The notes under the pieces were generated by a model. It was given only the letters and a program-made list of their open reading frames with translations. It searched no databases and had not been told where the DNA came from. A stretch of DNA of 64,000 bases, taken from assembly GCA_903813345.2 (NCBI GenBank), contig CAIIXF020000009.1, positions 9,234,030 through 9,298,029 on the forward strand. Reading direction: 5' to 3'. Below, one piece after another: positions 42,301 through 53,109 of the stretch. Made by a program: the position numbers and the translations under genes. Positions within the stretch are counted from its first letter, which is position 1. Each line of letters opens with the position of its first letter. This DNA is from Owenia fusiformis. Taxonomy: Eukaryota > Annelida > Polychaeta > Sabellida > Oweniidae.

Positions 42301-44361
42301 CCGCCGCTTTAAAAATGGCGGGACTTTTTCGCAAAAATCATAAATTTTCATTCTAAACCAAAGTAATTAATATTAATGTTTGAAATTTTGGTAGTATATT
42401 CGCAACATCTATCTATTCCACATTTATTCAGTGTTTTTCATCCTGACCCCCAGGGGCCGTGTATGGGGGGTCAGGAAAACAGAAATTTCCCTAATTTTTA
42501 GATCTTTCTGAAGTAAAGCTTTATTATACTCAAATCAAAGGCAATTAAGAGTAGATTGCAAATATTGTATCTTTTTTCTGATTCGAGCCTCGTAAAATTC
42601 AAAATGGCCGTCTAATGTACGATTTCGCAATAATTTTTCGATCCCTTCAACGTATGGCTATATGATACTCAAATTGAAGGAATTTTGGAGTAGATCACAA
42701 TTATGGTATTATTTTTCAGATTTGTACCTCAGAAAATTCAAAATGGCTGCTTTGCAGGAATTCGCAATTCTAAAATCTAAATTTTTCAATTTTAACCAAA
42801 GTAATGAGTATAATTGATTGGAATTCGGTAATTGATATTTTGTTCGTTGGGATTTGCTACTCCGCGGAGTTGCCATCATCTAGTTTTATAAAAGTACAAC
42901 CTATGACATCATCAATCTAGCCAATATATGGTGGTTTCTCTGATGGATCAAAAGATGGCACGATTTATCGGAAACGTCTAGCATATTTCTTTCTCTGATT
43001 CATTATTGAAATGTCTAAAAAGTAGAGAATTCAGATTTCAGAGAAAATGTTGTCAAGTCCAGCTTGTAGTTGGCAATTACTAATAATAGTCAATACACTC
43101 TGGTCAATCAAAACTGATTTTTATTATTATGTAACGACCAGGAGTGATAATATTGTTACAGTCTTCAACATTTTTGTGGTTGGTGTTTGGCAGTTGGTGT
43201 TCGTTGATGACATTTTGCATGTTTATGCCTTGTTTAGCTTGAGGTTCAAGTACTATTGTTTATCCTATGACAAGTGAGGTTTCAGGTACATAACAGCGGG
43301 ATATAAAATCGATATCTTGGAGGAGCAGGACATATATATATCTCCCGCTGTATATCTCCCGCACCAATATTCCCGGGAAAACATTCTCGCTCGGTGTAGA
43401 AACAGTCAAAATTCGTTAGAATATCTCGCTACAGCGAAACTACCAAAATGGAAGCAGATGGCGGTAGATATTTTCTTGACCAAAATATGTTCTTTTAAAT
43501 TATTGACTTTCATTCAATATACATGTTTCATATACGACAAATAAAATCAACATTAGTTTAGAAAGTTAAGATCTTTTCAATTTATCAGTTGAGGGAATAA
43601 TCAATGTCTTATAGATAAAAGCCCTCCGGGCCCTCGGTAAGATATCAATATTTCCCTCGGGATATACCCCATATCCAAAACTTCCCATAACATAACCCTC
43701 ATATATTCATCCCTGCTCTAACATTCACTTGTTATCTTTTCAGTGTATTGAATATCAACCTGAAAGCATCAGTGAACATATCTCAGGTGAGAATTATTGT
43801 GAAAAACATTAAAAGTTCATTTTTTATGAAAATATTTGAATTTGCGCCTTTTCAATAGTTTGATTTCATAGACAACTTTAAGGTAGAAATTATGGATTTG
43901 CAAGGAAAATGAGCTAAAGGGCTATATAATTATATCACCATCACTAGTGGCGACATACCTTTTCTGTGGATGGTGTTTGGCTGTTGGTGTCTTTAACAAG
44001 TGTTTATGGGGTGACATTTTCCATTAACTACTAGCAACCACGTGTCTGTCTATCCATCCATCAACACCTTTTGAAATTTAAATGCCATTCAAGTGCCATT
44101 TGTCTGAATTTAAACTTATTTCAATATTACAGTTTACAGTTTTTATCAGGCATGTTGGTAAATGTGTAATATTAACATTCTTTATTCTGTATATAGGTAG
44201 TTGCCAAGGGAATGGTTGCTAGGAAACAAGGTGGTGCCATTGTAAATATTTCAAGCCAAGCATCTATGATTGCGTTACCAAAGCACACAAGCTATGCGGC
44301 AAGCAAGGCAGGATTGGATCAAGTCACACGAATGATGGCATTAGAACTGGGACCACATAAT
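39265..44361 (+). CDS. DCXR-like: L-xylulose/dicarbonyl reductase (DCXR-like SDR), 5' exons; 3' end not found
   Basis: Exons 39265-39316, 40462-40559, then either 41173-41327 (3a) or 41367-41521 (3b), 43744-43786 and 44197-44361 give 171 codons. Human DCXR has 244, so about 73 are missing. Visible: the Rossmann motif TGAGKGIG; SRTQADLDS, a DCXR signature near the NADP(H) 2'-phosphate site; NNAG; Asn107, Ser136, Tyr149 and Lys153 in exactly the human DCXR numbering. Family role: NADPH-dependent reduction of L-xylulose and alpha-dicarbonyls in the glucuronate/uronate cycle. The last coding exon ends ALELGPHN at GTAAGT; the following exon, expected to begin near IRVN, was not seen in 44362-64000 by eye. 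Confidence 0.9.
39649..39693 (+). promoter_or_regulatory. Compact promoter-like cluster ATTGG, TGACGTCA, CCAAT, TATAAAA
   Basis: Within 45 bases of DCXR intron 1: ATTGG 39649-39653, a perfect CRE palindrome TGACGTCA 39663-39670, CCAAT 39674-39678 and TATAAAA 39687-39693, in the order and spacing of a strong core promoter. No ORF follows. It may be an alternative promoter or a relic. Confidence 0.45.
40095..40229. repeat. Direct duplication, about 68-bp spacing
   Basis: GGAAAAAAATTGGGAAGTTC to CTACTTGTAC is present twice in DCXR intron 1. Confidence 0.85.
40462..40559 (+). CDS. DCXR-like exon 2
   Basis: 98 nt. It completes TGAGKGIGRAI and codes for SRTQADLDSIKKE. It ends in phase 0 at GTACTT. 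Confidence 0.92.
40933..41030. repeat. Diverged arm fragment of the 29.4-30.3 kb palindrome family
   Basis: TTTCTGGTCAGAATTGAATA resembles TTTCTGGTCTGGATTGAATA of that element, followed by TTGGGAAATAGCATATTGAC. Confidence 0.45.
41173..41327 (+). CDS. DCXR-like exon 3a, one of two tandem alternative exons
   Basis: 155 nt, phase 0 in and phase 2 out. It codes for residues 51-101 including DVGDWAKC, ELLVNNAGIGSNQSFLE and EGEWD. With exon 4 it encodes Ser at residue 102. Confidence 0.88.
41367..41521 (+). CDS. DCXR-like exon 3b, the other tandem alternative exon
   Basis: 155 nt, same phases as 3a; 34 of 51 residues are identical by hand count. It codes for DVGDWTEC, ELLVNNAGIIVAQSFFE and EESWD, and gives Arg at residue 102. 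Only 39 nt separate it from 3a. Joining 3a to 3b would shift frame and stop after about eight codons. Confidence 0.88.
41555..42926. mobile_element. TIR element interrupted by a pearl-like element
   Basis: TTGGCTAGATTGATGATGTC on the left and its inverse GACATCATCAATCTAGCCAA on the right. Nearly all of the interior is the pearl-like insertion at 41629-42884. Confidence 0.6.
41629..42884 (-). mobile_element. Pearl-like element E, reverse orientation
   Basis: TTATCCCAACAAACAAAGTT, a CCGT/CAGT microsatellite (41671-41735), two long core units of about 480 bp (GTGTTTTTCATCCTGACCCC twice), ending GTTGGGATTTGCTACTCCGC then GGAGTTGCC. The ends match element B. Confidence 0.72.
43130..43240. mobile_element. 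GTCACCACC MITE, copy 6
   Basis: TTTTTGTGGTTGGTGTTTGG to GATGACATTTTGCATG, reverse orientation. Confidence 0.5.
43744..43786 (+). CDS. DCXR-like exon 4
   Basis: 43 nt between TTTTCAG and GTGAGA, coding for VLNINLKASVNISQ with the catalytic Asn107. Confidence 0.88.
43938..44030. mobile_element. GTCACCACC MITE, copy 7
   Basis: CTGTGGATGGTGTTTGGCTG to GGGGTGACATTTTCC, in DCXR intron 4. Confidence 0.5.
44197..44361 (+). CDS. DCXR-like exon 5: catalytic Ser-Tyr-Lys
   Basis: 165 nt, phase 0-0. It codes for GAIVNISSQAS (Ser136) and TSYAASKAGLD (Tyr149, Lys153), then RMMALELGPHN. Confidence 0.93.
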
Positions 44362-44379
44362 GTAAGTACTCCATCATTT

Positions 44380-44520
44380 CATGAAGTTGTTCACTGCTCA
44401 AAAAACTTTAGCTACAACTCTATTTTTCCTGAAAATAATGCATTAGAACAAGGACGTCTTTGATTAGAAATACAAACTACGCCCAGGTATGCTGGATAGA
44501 GCAGTGAACAACTTCAACAT
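44380..44520. repeat. Short inverted repeat after DCXR exon 5
   Basis: GAAGTTGTTCACTGCTC and its inverse GAGCAGTGAACAACTTC lie about 110 bp apart; a small hairpin or MITE. Confidence 0.5.
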
Positions 44521-44699
44521 TCACATTGCAGCAGTTATCCAGAACCAGGGAGCCTTGATTGAGCCCATCATCCATAAATCAGTAGAAAATACCCATGGGC
44601 ATGTCTGTTGATGTCATGTATGTAACTCCTGTGAGATTTAAGACTGAGTGACCTTCATGGTTCCAATGAAATGTTTGACCTTACTCTAAAAATGTGAGA

Positions 44700-44835
44700 A
44701 TATAACCCCATTTATGTGGTGTAGCTTGTTGCACAGGTTCACTCTTTAAGACCACCCTGGTATGTCAATTTTACCATCGAACCCAGGTCGAGGACCTTCC
44801 ACTCTCGAGTCAGACGCTCTTCTCCTGAGCCAGGT
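44700..44835 (-). mobile_element. tRNA-derived SINE, likely
   Basis: On the minus strand TGGCTCAGGAGAAGAGCGTC resembles a pol III A box and GGGTTCGATGG a B box about 40 bases on. Its head abuts the LINE at 44829. Confidence 0.5.
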
Positions 44836-46290
44836 CAAAGCACTCATGTGAAACACAACTTGTCAATACAATAGAGAATATAGCTCGGGCCCTCGACAAC
44901 AATAAACAAACAGACATGTTGGTATTAGACTTTTCCAAAGCGTTTGACACGGTGGCTCACGAACGCCTCTTGCTCAAACTCGACTATTATGGAATTCGCA
45001 ATAATAACTTGAACTGGTTCAGATCCTGGCTTGTGGGAAGATCACAACAGGTAGTGCTCGATGGTGAATCAAGTTCAAAAACTCCAGTAAAATCAGGAGT
45101 TCCTCAAGGAACAGTTCTTGGACCACTCTGTTTCCTTGTTTATATCAATGATATGGGCAATAACCTATCATCCTCAGCCAGTCTTAAGCTTTTTGCCGAC
45201 GACAGCCTTTTATTCATGACAGTCGAAAGCAAGCAAGATGCATTAACACTACAGGAGAATCTTGATAAACTGGTCTCCTGGGCATCAACATGGCAAATGA
45301 AATTCCATCCATCAAAATGCTATGTGCTAAATATTCACAAAGGTAAATCCCCTATCATGCACAATTACACCATGCTAGGGGAAAACCTTAAGTCGGTAAC
45401 ACACATCCCATACCTAGGAATTGACATCACAAATAACTTACGCTGGACTACACATATTCAAACTATTGTATCCAAAGCCAATAAGGTGCTTGGATTTCTC
45501 AGGCGCAACCTCCATCAATGCCCTGAAAAAGTGAAGGCTCAGGCGTATAAGTCACTAGTCCGGCCTAATTTAGAGTATGCCAGCTCGGCATGGGATCCGT
45601 ACCGACAAAAAGATATTGATATGTTGGAACAGGTACAGAGAAGAGCAGCCAGGTTTGTAACCAAATGTCACTCAAGGGAACCAGGCTGCGTCACCAAAGC
45701 TCTTCAAGACCTACAGTGGGAGCCACTGAAGGAGCGTCGAGAGGCTGCTAGAGTTTTCCTTTTCTACAAAGGAAAGCAGAATCTAGCAGCCATCGACGTG
45801 CCTCCATACTTCCGCCAACAGATCAATACCAACACTAGGTTGTATCATCCTTCTAAGTTCATACAACCATCAACTAGAACGGATGCATACAAATTTAGCT
45901 ATTTCCCTAGGACAATAGCTAAATGGAACACTCTACCTGGTGACATCTTAGACTGTGACAGTCTAAGTAGTTTTAAATCATCATACTATGCCTATGTCAA
46001 TAACTGCAATTAAATAGGTGTGTTTTTTATATAGATCTATGTTTTAATGTAAAGGGTCCCCAGTGCACAGCAACAAGCCTGCACTACTGGTAAAGAGGGG
46101 TGATGTCAACGCGGTTAGCCTGACAGTCTCCCCAGGTAAAATGAGTTGTAAACCATAGATCTATTTTTAAATGTTAAGGTTTTAAATTATATTCTATTCA
46201 AATTCTATCACTGTTAAATTATATATCTGCTTTATATGGGCTTATTAGCCTTTTGCGGATTATTGACATAGACATGACATAGACATAGCC
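44829..46290 (+). mobile_element. 5'-truncated CR1/Jockey-like LINE
   Basis: The frame is open from 44829 (after TGA 44826-44828) to TAA 46013, 394 codons. RT motifs: SCETQLVNTI, LVLDFSKAFDTVAHERLL, SGVPQGTVLGPLCFLVYIND, LKLFADDSLLF. The C-terminal part is complete (WNTLPGDILDCDSLSSFKS). Tail GACATAGACAT repeats at 46262-46290. The endonuclease is lost. Confidence 0.88.
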
Positions 46291-46344
46291 ATAAGGGCTA
46301 GCCACTACAGCTGAGACTGTAGTAGCGACTTGCTATCGAAGGTC

Positions 46345-46440
46345 ATTACAGCTGTTTTAATTTGGTGGATCCACCAAATTGTTAAAGTCTGCCAAATAAA
46401 GTCGCCGCCAAATTCCCTGGTAAAACTCCCAATTTTATAA
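46345..46440. repeat. Dispersed repeat shared with 51253-51440
   Basis: GCTGTTTTAATTTGGTGGAT then CCACCAAAT and AAGTCTGCCAAATAAAGT occur at both places. Confidence 0.75.
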
Positions 46441-46560
46441 AAAAAATTGAATGTATAGATGTCCTTCTAGTAGTTCAGATGTACACATTGATTTATTAAT
46501 GGTGCAATTTATTTATTTACAATTCTGTGATAGTATTTACAAACACGATGTTAAAAAGAA

Positions 46561-47512
46561 TACATTTGGTTAAAGGAAAACTGCTTGTAGTAGCTCATCC
46601 AAGATCACTTTGAATTGTAGCTATTTGGTTAAAGGGCCACTGCTTGTACTAGTTCATCCAAGCTCACTTTGAAATGTAGCTATTTCAAGGGACACTGTTT
46701 GTTGTAGTTCAGCCATAAATCACCCAAGCTCACTTTGAATTGTAACTATTTGATTAAAGGGACAGTGCTTATAGTAACTCATCCAAGATCACTTTGAATT
46801 GTAGCTATTTGGTTAAAGGGACACTGCTTGTAGTAGCTCATCCAAGATCACTTTGAATTGTAGCTATTTGATTAAAGGAACACTGTTTGTCGTAGTTCAT
46901 CCAAGATCACTTTGAAATGTAGCTATTTGATTAAAGGGACACTGTTTGTAGTAGCTCATCTAGGATCACTTCAAATTGTAGCTGTTTGGTTAAAGGGACA
47001 CTGCTTGTAGTAGCTCATCTAGGATCACTTCGAATTGTAACCATTTGGTTAAAGGGACACTGCTTATAGTAGCTCATCCAAGATCACTTTGAATTGTAAC
47101 TATTTGGTTAAGGGGCACTTCTTGTAGTAGCTCATCTAAGATCACTTTGAAATGTAGCTATTTCAAGGGACACTGTTTGTTGTAGTTCATCCAAGATCAC
47201 TTTGAATTGTAGCTATTTGATTAAAGGGACACTGTTTGTTGTAGTTCATCCAAGATCACTTTGAATTGTAGCTATTTGATTAAAGGGACACTGTTTGTCA
47301 TAGTTCATCCAAGCTCACTTTGAATTGTAGCTATTTGATTAAAGGGACACTGTTTGTTGTAGTTCATCCAAGATCACTTTGAATTGTAGCTCTTTGACTA
47401 AAGGGACACTGTTTGTCATAGTTCATCCAAGCTCACTTTGAAATGTAGCTATTTGATTAAAGGGAAATTGCTTATAGTAGCTCTTCCAAGATCACTTTGA
47501 ATTGTAGCCTAT
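46561..47512. repeat. 59-bp minisatellite, about 16 copies
   Basis: Unit GATTAAAGGGACACTGTTTG, GTAGTTCATCCAAGATCACT, TTGAATTGTAGCTATTT. Variants alternate CTTGTAGTAGCTC with TTTGTTGTAGTTC; some copies are shorter. Confidence 0.92.
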
Positions 47513-47951
47513 TTTAGATAGAATAAACTCCAGTCCAGAGTCTAACCACTAACAGACAATGCCCTTTTCATTATTGAGTTGAATTGTTTGATATGTCTTG
47601 TTTGTATGTATTAATCATTGAACATTGAACTCTGAATTCTTGTGGTTCTCTGTTCAGCTGACAGCACATTATATCTTTACCAAAATGGTTCAATTACCCT
47701 CATGCGGTCCAGCATGTATCTTGAGGTATGAGGTTTTCATCACTTTTCCAATGTGCTATGTTTTCATCATTTTGTGTCGATAGGTGTGCTTCTGTTTGTG
47801 GGTGGGCAGGCATCACAAAAATTGTGTTCATTAATTGGATTCGGAGGCTGAGAATTCTCATTTGTACTTTGATAGTCCATGTATATTTGTAATCCATTTG
47901 TAGTTTAATTATACATAATTTTTAAGAATCTCAAATACAATTACATGTAGT

Positions 47952-48244
47952 TTAAAAATCTGCCTGAAGTCTACTTGCAGATTTGTGTCTCCAATACAAA
48001 TCACCAATTCTCCATGCAGAACTTGCAAGTTGGGGGTTGAGCAGAAATCCTGTCCTTGCTTCATGAGGAACATATCCCCGGGAAGTTAAATATTTAGCGA
48101 GGGTTTCCATGGCAACCATAGGGCACGGGGAATCTTGTTCATTTCTCGCTGTAAACATTTGCTTCCATTCCATAAATATATAAGGCACGTATATTTTGTC
48201 GAGGAATTTCTTAGCTTCGGCCATTGCCTTGCATTCATATCCCT
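47952..48244 (-). CDS. FkbM methyltransferase exon 2
   Basis: 293 nt after a TTACTTTCAG acceptor. It codes for EGYECKAMAEAKKFLDKI, continues through a C-terminal region typical of animal FkbM proteins (YVPYIFMEWKQMF) and stops at TAA 47952-47954. Confidence 0.87.
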
Positions 48245-51200
48245 CTGAAAGTAAAATCAACAGAATAATTCATATGGAAAAAGAGTTATTATGTCACCAC
48301 CATTATTGGTAACATATTCTTGCGGTCTTCAACTTTTTTTGTGGACAGTGTTTATTGTTTGGAGTTTGTGGTCGGCATTCAGTGTCTGTAACAAATGGCA
48401 GGTGGTGACATTTTGCATCTTAGTTCTTTGTAAATATTTTCTACTTTACATAACTCATTATGGAACCAAACATATTCATTTTTGATCGGAAACATTTTTT
48501 GATGTGTTGTCCCTTCATTTGTTATTGAGACATTTTATTACTACAGAACTTATTCATCAAGTTTATCAAATGTTCATCAAATGTTCAACTAGGTGCAAAT
48601 GTTTTTTGATGTGTTGTCCCTTCATTTGTTATTGAGACATTTTATTACTACAGATATGTATAGCTAGGATCTAAGAATAGGTTAGTTATAAATAAGTGTG
48701 GTAGGTGATGATATATTTTTCTGTAAAATTTAGGTGAGGCAAATGCCTCTTTGGTAGTAAAGCTTCTCTAAAGCACAGAACATACACTAATATGTCTGCT
48801 TAACGAAAGAGTAAGAGTAGGGCCATTCTTGTTCCAGAACTTATTTTTAAGTTCATCAAATGTTCATCAAATGTTCACCAAATGTTCACCTAGGTGCAAA
48901 TGGATTTCCAACTGATATTTTGACCTGCCCCCAGCTGGTAAAATTGTTTTTCCCATAAACCATGATGTATTATGTTTAACTACAAGTATCCTTGGAAATG
49001 ACCCATGAAGTTGTTGATTTACTATATTTTGGCATATTTTTGTGATAGGTCTACTCAATTTCATGGCTGGGGTGCTTTAAGGAGATCATTAATGTTATCG
49101 AGAAATGGTCTGTTTATACAATCTCTTTAACGATGTTATAACTCATCCATTTATCTGCTCATGCTTATCTCACAAATTTTGACAAAGTGTCTTATTTTCT
49201 GGTATCTTTATTTCTTCGTACTATACTTTAGATTTTATAGTGTTTAAAGGTCCTATTTCTTGAGAAAGCACAAACATTTATCAGGTCTGTGGATTAAATA
49301 CCATAATTTTATTTTATTCAAAATATTTGGACAAGTAGACTGGTAAGGCCAGGTTCTTTGCTCCTGTCAGGCTTTAAGATGATACTTTCTAAAAAATAAT
49401 CATTTGTCTGGCAGCATTCATAATCCATTGAAAGTTCAACTATCACATACATGTTTTTAGATAAAAACTTGTCTTGACTTGTCTTGCATAAGACTTCTTT
49501 AAATGAAATTGATGCTGGATCTAGAAATATGTCTGTGAAAGACAAACTTTTAATAAAAGCCTAATAAACAGTTGCACTCCCAAATTTTCTCTTTTCCAAA
49601 TATTTTTAACACATTTTTGTCGTTTTCTCTTTCGCACATACTATTTAGACATATACTTTAAATATGAGATGGATTGATACCGCATTGAGATGGAACAAGT
49701 GCATTATTTGCTTCTCTATGCATCCCAAAACATCTGCCCATTGTCTAGAAAATGCTATTTTCCCGACCTTGAGTTATTCCAATTACCGAGGCTAAACTAA
49801 TGAGCAAAGCTGGAATTGGCAATCATCAAAGCTATTAAGATTTCTAGGAATTTCTGTAAGGTGTGAAACAATTTGCCAGCAGCCATGTTATTGTGCTTCA
49901 CAGTTCACATGGAGTTAAAAATGTCAGGTTAACTTTATCACTGCTACCCACCTAGTTACACAGACGAATCGTCAGTGTATCATGGCGGAACTACTTCCGG
50001 GACTAGGTTTCGGTAAGATTTTTTTATTTCCGGTTTACACCTACTTAAAAGTCACATTCTGGATAATAATTTGGCTCGAAGTTAAGGAAGATAGTCTAGT
50101 TTGAGAATGTGTCGATGGTTTTAGGTTTTATATGTTAACGAAGACACAATTCACGTATTTAGTCCCTCGCTTTTGTTACACTGACGTACGACCAATATCA
50201 GTGTAATATTGGCAATATTAATGCCGATCGTCAGTGTAACAAAAGCGAGGGACTAAATATGTGAAATGCGTCTTCGTTAACATACCAAACCTAAAACCAT
50301 TGACACATTCTCAAACTAGACTATCTCCCATAACTTCGAGCCAAATTATAATCCACATTGTGACTTATAAGTAGATGTAAATTGAGAAATAAAAATATCT
50401 TACCAAATTCAAATCCCGGAAGTAGTTCAGCCATAATACACTGACGATACCTCTGTGTAACTAGGTGGGTAGCTGTGTTTATATCATAGGATTAATTTTT
50501 ACACAATTTGGATTTTTGTCATTATATATAGAATTGATTTTTGACTTGATTTAGATTCGATTTGTAGATGCAGATCTCTGATCATAGCCCTGATCAAATC
50601 AAATTTGATCAAATCAATGCTAATTAATTGTCGTCACTGATTATTTCGCAAAATATCACTTATCACTCTATTTTTTGAGCCCATAGATTTAGTTTCACCT
50701 TTGAATTTGACTATATCTGGCCTTCTTTATAATACCACCCATACAATTTACCTAAAAGTTAGAACATTGTTTGCATATTTTAAGAGTATTATAGAGTATA
50801 GCCCTGATTTTCTAAATTTCTTACCTTTTGGCTTAAACCTTTGTTTTTTGACATGTCTGCTTATTTGATATTTGAATTCATAGAAAACCAAGCCAGTTTA
50901 TCCTCAAATGAAATCATTGATATTGGCCGAAGGCACGGTTTATTGAGACAGCTCTCCAATATTTCACTTGTAAACATCTAAAAATGTCAGAGTGTCTACG
51001 AGATTTAATGAACCATGGTACTTGTTGAGTGAGAAAAAATATGAGATTATCTCGAACAAATATATTTCGCCATAATTAGGCTGTAACTTCATCTGATTAG
51101 ATAGCTTCCTGTTTATGTCTTAATGCCATGGCAACATAACAAGTTAGCAGACACAGTGTTACCAGAAATGATACTTTTGGTTTATTCAACACATGATATC

Positions 51201-52831
51201 TCTGTTTTAGATGAATACATTTTTGTAATCTGATTCTACAACTGTACTTAATTTGATGGCTGTTTTAATTTGGTGGATCCACCAAATGTTAAAGTCTGCC
51301 AAATAAAGTTACCACCAAATTCCCTGGTAATTTTGGTACCATATAAAATAGTACCATAAGTACATTGTAATATTGCAAGTCTGCCAAATTAACTTGCTGC
51401 CAAATGTTCAAAACAGCAAATCTGCCAAAATAAGTAGCGTCAAATTAAGTAGAAGTACAGTGTTGCAAAGATGGAATATACTTGTATTATACTTTACTTG
51501 TACGATATATAGTATAGTATTGAAAGCAGTAAAAAGCCTTAAATTGAGAGTCATCTATTGTTTAAGTCAAACCTCACACAGAAATCTACCTTAAAGTGTG
51601 CGCCCAAGTTTAAAACTGCGCAGGCGCACCGCTCTCGCTAAACTATATAAAGAGATTACCGGGTACACGATTCAGAGGTAAGCCAGGAAGGCGAACTATC
51701 TTCGTCTCGTGATGATTTCCCATATAATCGTAACCAGGGAAGTTTCACCATTGAAATTAAAAATTACTATTAGATATACTTTGTAGATGTTATTTATGAA
51801 GCTATTTAGTGTTTGCATCAATCAAATGGCTCATTTTGAACATATAAAAAGTATTTGTGTTTTGTTTCCCAGGGAATTGTATTGTATGTATGTAGTACAC
51901 ACATAAATAGTGTACATTATACAGTACTTGAATAGCCTGGTTTATATAATATTGAAGGGCATGCTGATTACATGCACACGAGTACATGAATGAAGGCCTA
52001 ATATTGATATACGTAGCTTGCATACCTAAATAAAAAGTAAACTCTTCTAATCCCCTAATGTAAACACGGCGGTATACGTAGCCCGATTTATCGGGGACTT
52101 TAAACTACCTTTAACAACTAGCAAAACTCACCTATATCAATTTTTATAATGGCTTGAGTAAAATCTGCAATCTGTAATAGATCATCCATGATGATTGTCT
52201 CAACTTGTGTTTTATCTCTGGCATGGATGCCCATCTGTATTGGCTTGACTTGTATTCCGCCTTGATTGTCTAAATTGTCCGTCAGAGAAACATTTTCATG
52301 TGTATTAGACAGAGCATTATGTAGAAGTTCGATTCTATCAAGTGATCCACTTAACTGGGCCCCTTTATGTAATCGCTGGATGTTGTCCCATTGAGGCTCA
52401 ATTGCAATAACGCTTCGGTGCATGTGAACCGCAAGTAACGAGTAATACCCAATATTCGCTCCAATGTCAATCAAGGTAGATTCTGGGTATTTTGAAAGTG
52501 CTCTCTGGAATACTTCTGTGATGTAAGGTTCCCATATTCCACCTGATAAAAGTGCTCCTGATATGTACTTATCCTTTGATGCTTCATAGACGCATATCGG
52601 GAATGGCGGCTTAGTCTTTGTATGTACACAATCAAACTTGGTCATGTTCTGTATTGGTTGTTGCAAGTTCAACAATCGTAAATGTTTCGGCTTTTTGAGG
52701 TCAAGAATGTTGGAAAGTTTTCTTTGTGGAAGACGGCGATGTTTCCGTGGCAACAACAATATGTCGTCATCATTATTTGGAGGTTGCTGTGGCGATAGGA
52801 GGATCTCACAAAGTATGCAAACCATTGTCAT
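47952..52831 (-). CDS. FkbM-family SAM-dependent methyltransferase, 2 exons
   Basis: Exon 1 52831-52132 (700 nt) and exon 2 48244-47952 (293 nt with stop) give 330 aa. The phase-1 junction restores KIDIEGYEC, the conserved D-x-E-G-x-E block of FkbM methyltransferases. SAM motif I is LIDIGANIGYY (120-130) and motif II VIAIEPQ. The first 60 residues are Pro/Lys/Arg-rich, with a short hydrophobic start (MVCILCEILL) that could be a weak anchor. A TTTGATTTCAG acceptor lies just before ATG 52831, so a 5' non-coding exon is likely upstream. The family methylates sugars or small molecules; the substrate here is unknown. The 3.9-kb intron contains a foldback element. Confidence 0.87.
48290..48425. mobile_element. 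GTCACCACC MITE, copy 8
   Basis: The most complete copy: TATGTCACCACCATTATTGG to GGCAGGTGGTGACATTTTGC, showing the inverted ATGTCACCACC ends. In the methyltransferase intron. Confidence 0.65.
48426..49938. other. Methyltransferase intron, unique-looking sequence
   Basis: Holds a short internal repeat (ATGTGTTGTCCCTTCATTTG at 48500 and 48611) and no recognised gene. Confidence 0.5.
49939..50477. mobile_element. Foldback MITE in the methyltransferase intron
   Basis: A 539-bp palindrome centred near 50208. Ends CACTGCTACCCACCTAG and CTAGGTGGGTAGCTGTG, flanked by TTTAT on both sides. CCCTCGCTTTTGTTACACTG near the centre recurs in the 22059-22566 element. Confidence 0.82.
51615..51680 (+). promoter_or_regulatory. 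Possible promoter: NRF1-like site, TATA box, short exon and donor
   Basis: TGCGCAGGCGCA lies near 51616, TATATAAAG near 51645 and CAGAG/GTAAGCC near 51677. It is antisense to the methyltransferase, inside its intron. No coding exon could be linked to it. Confidence 0.3.
52132..52831 (-). CDS. FkbM methyltransferase exon 1
   Basis: 700 nt. It starts at ATG 52831 (MTMVCILCE); a second ATG is two codons on. It ends KIDI plus one base at GTGAGT. Confidence 0.86.
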
Positions 52832-52934
52832 GGTAATACCTGAAATCAAATAATTTTGTACATTTGTGAATCTAAAATGAAATACTGTACCGTAATATGC
52901 AAGCTTTGAAAGAAGATTAAGATGGAGACATGTT

Positions 52935-53080
52935 GGGGTATGCAGGCCATAGCCAGGATTTACCTGGGGGGAGCAGTTTTACCAAAGGGGGGGGGGGTTC
53001 CCGGGTTTTAGCCAAGGGGAAGCTTTTTGACAGTTTTGGCAAAAAATCATCCCTCCGCTGCCCTCCCTGGCTACGGGTTT
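52935..53080. mobile_element. MITE of the GTAGCCAGG family
   Basis: ATAGCCAGGATTTACC to CTGGCTACGGGTTTG with G runs. Confidence 0.6.
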
Positions 53081-53109
53081 GGTATGAGAATCAATTATAT
53101 GAATGGGGT

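Noticed and set aside
44471-44615. Reading frame with PGMLDRAVNNFNIHIAAVIQ
   Set aside because: Considered as the next DCXR exon, but it lacks the RVN..NPT motif, overlaps a small inverted repeat and has no matching acceptor.
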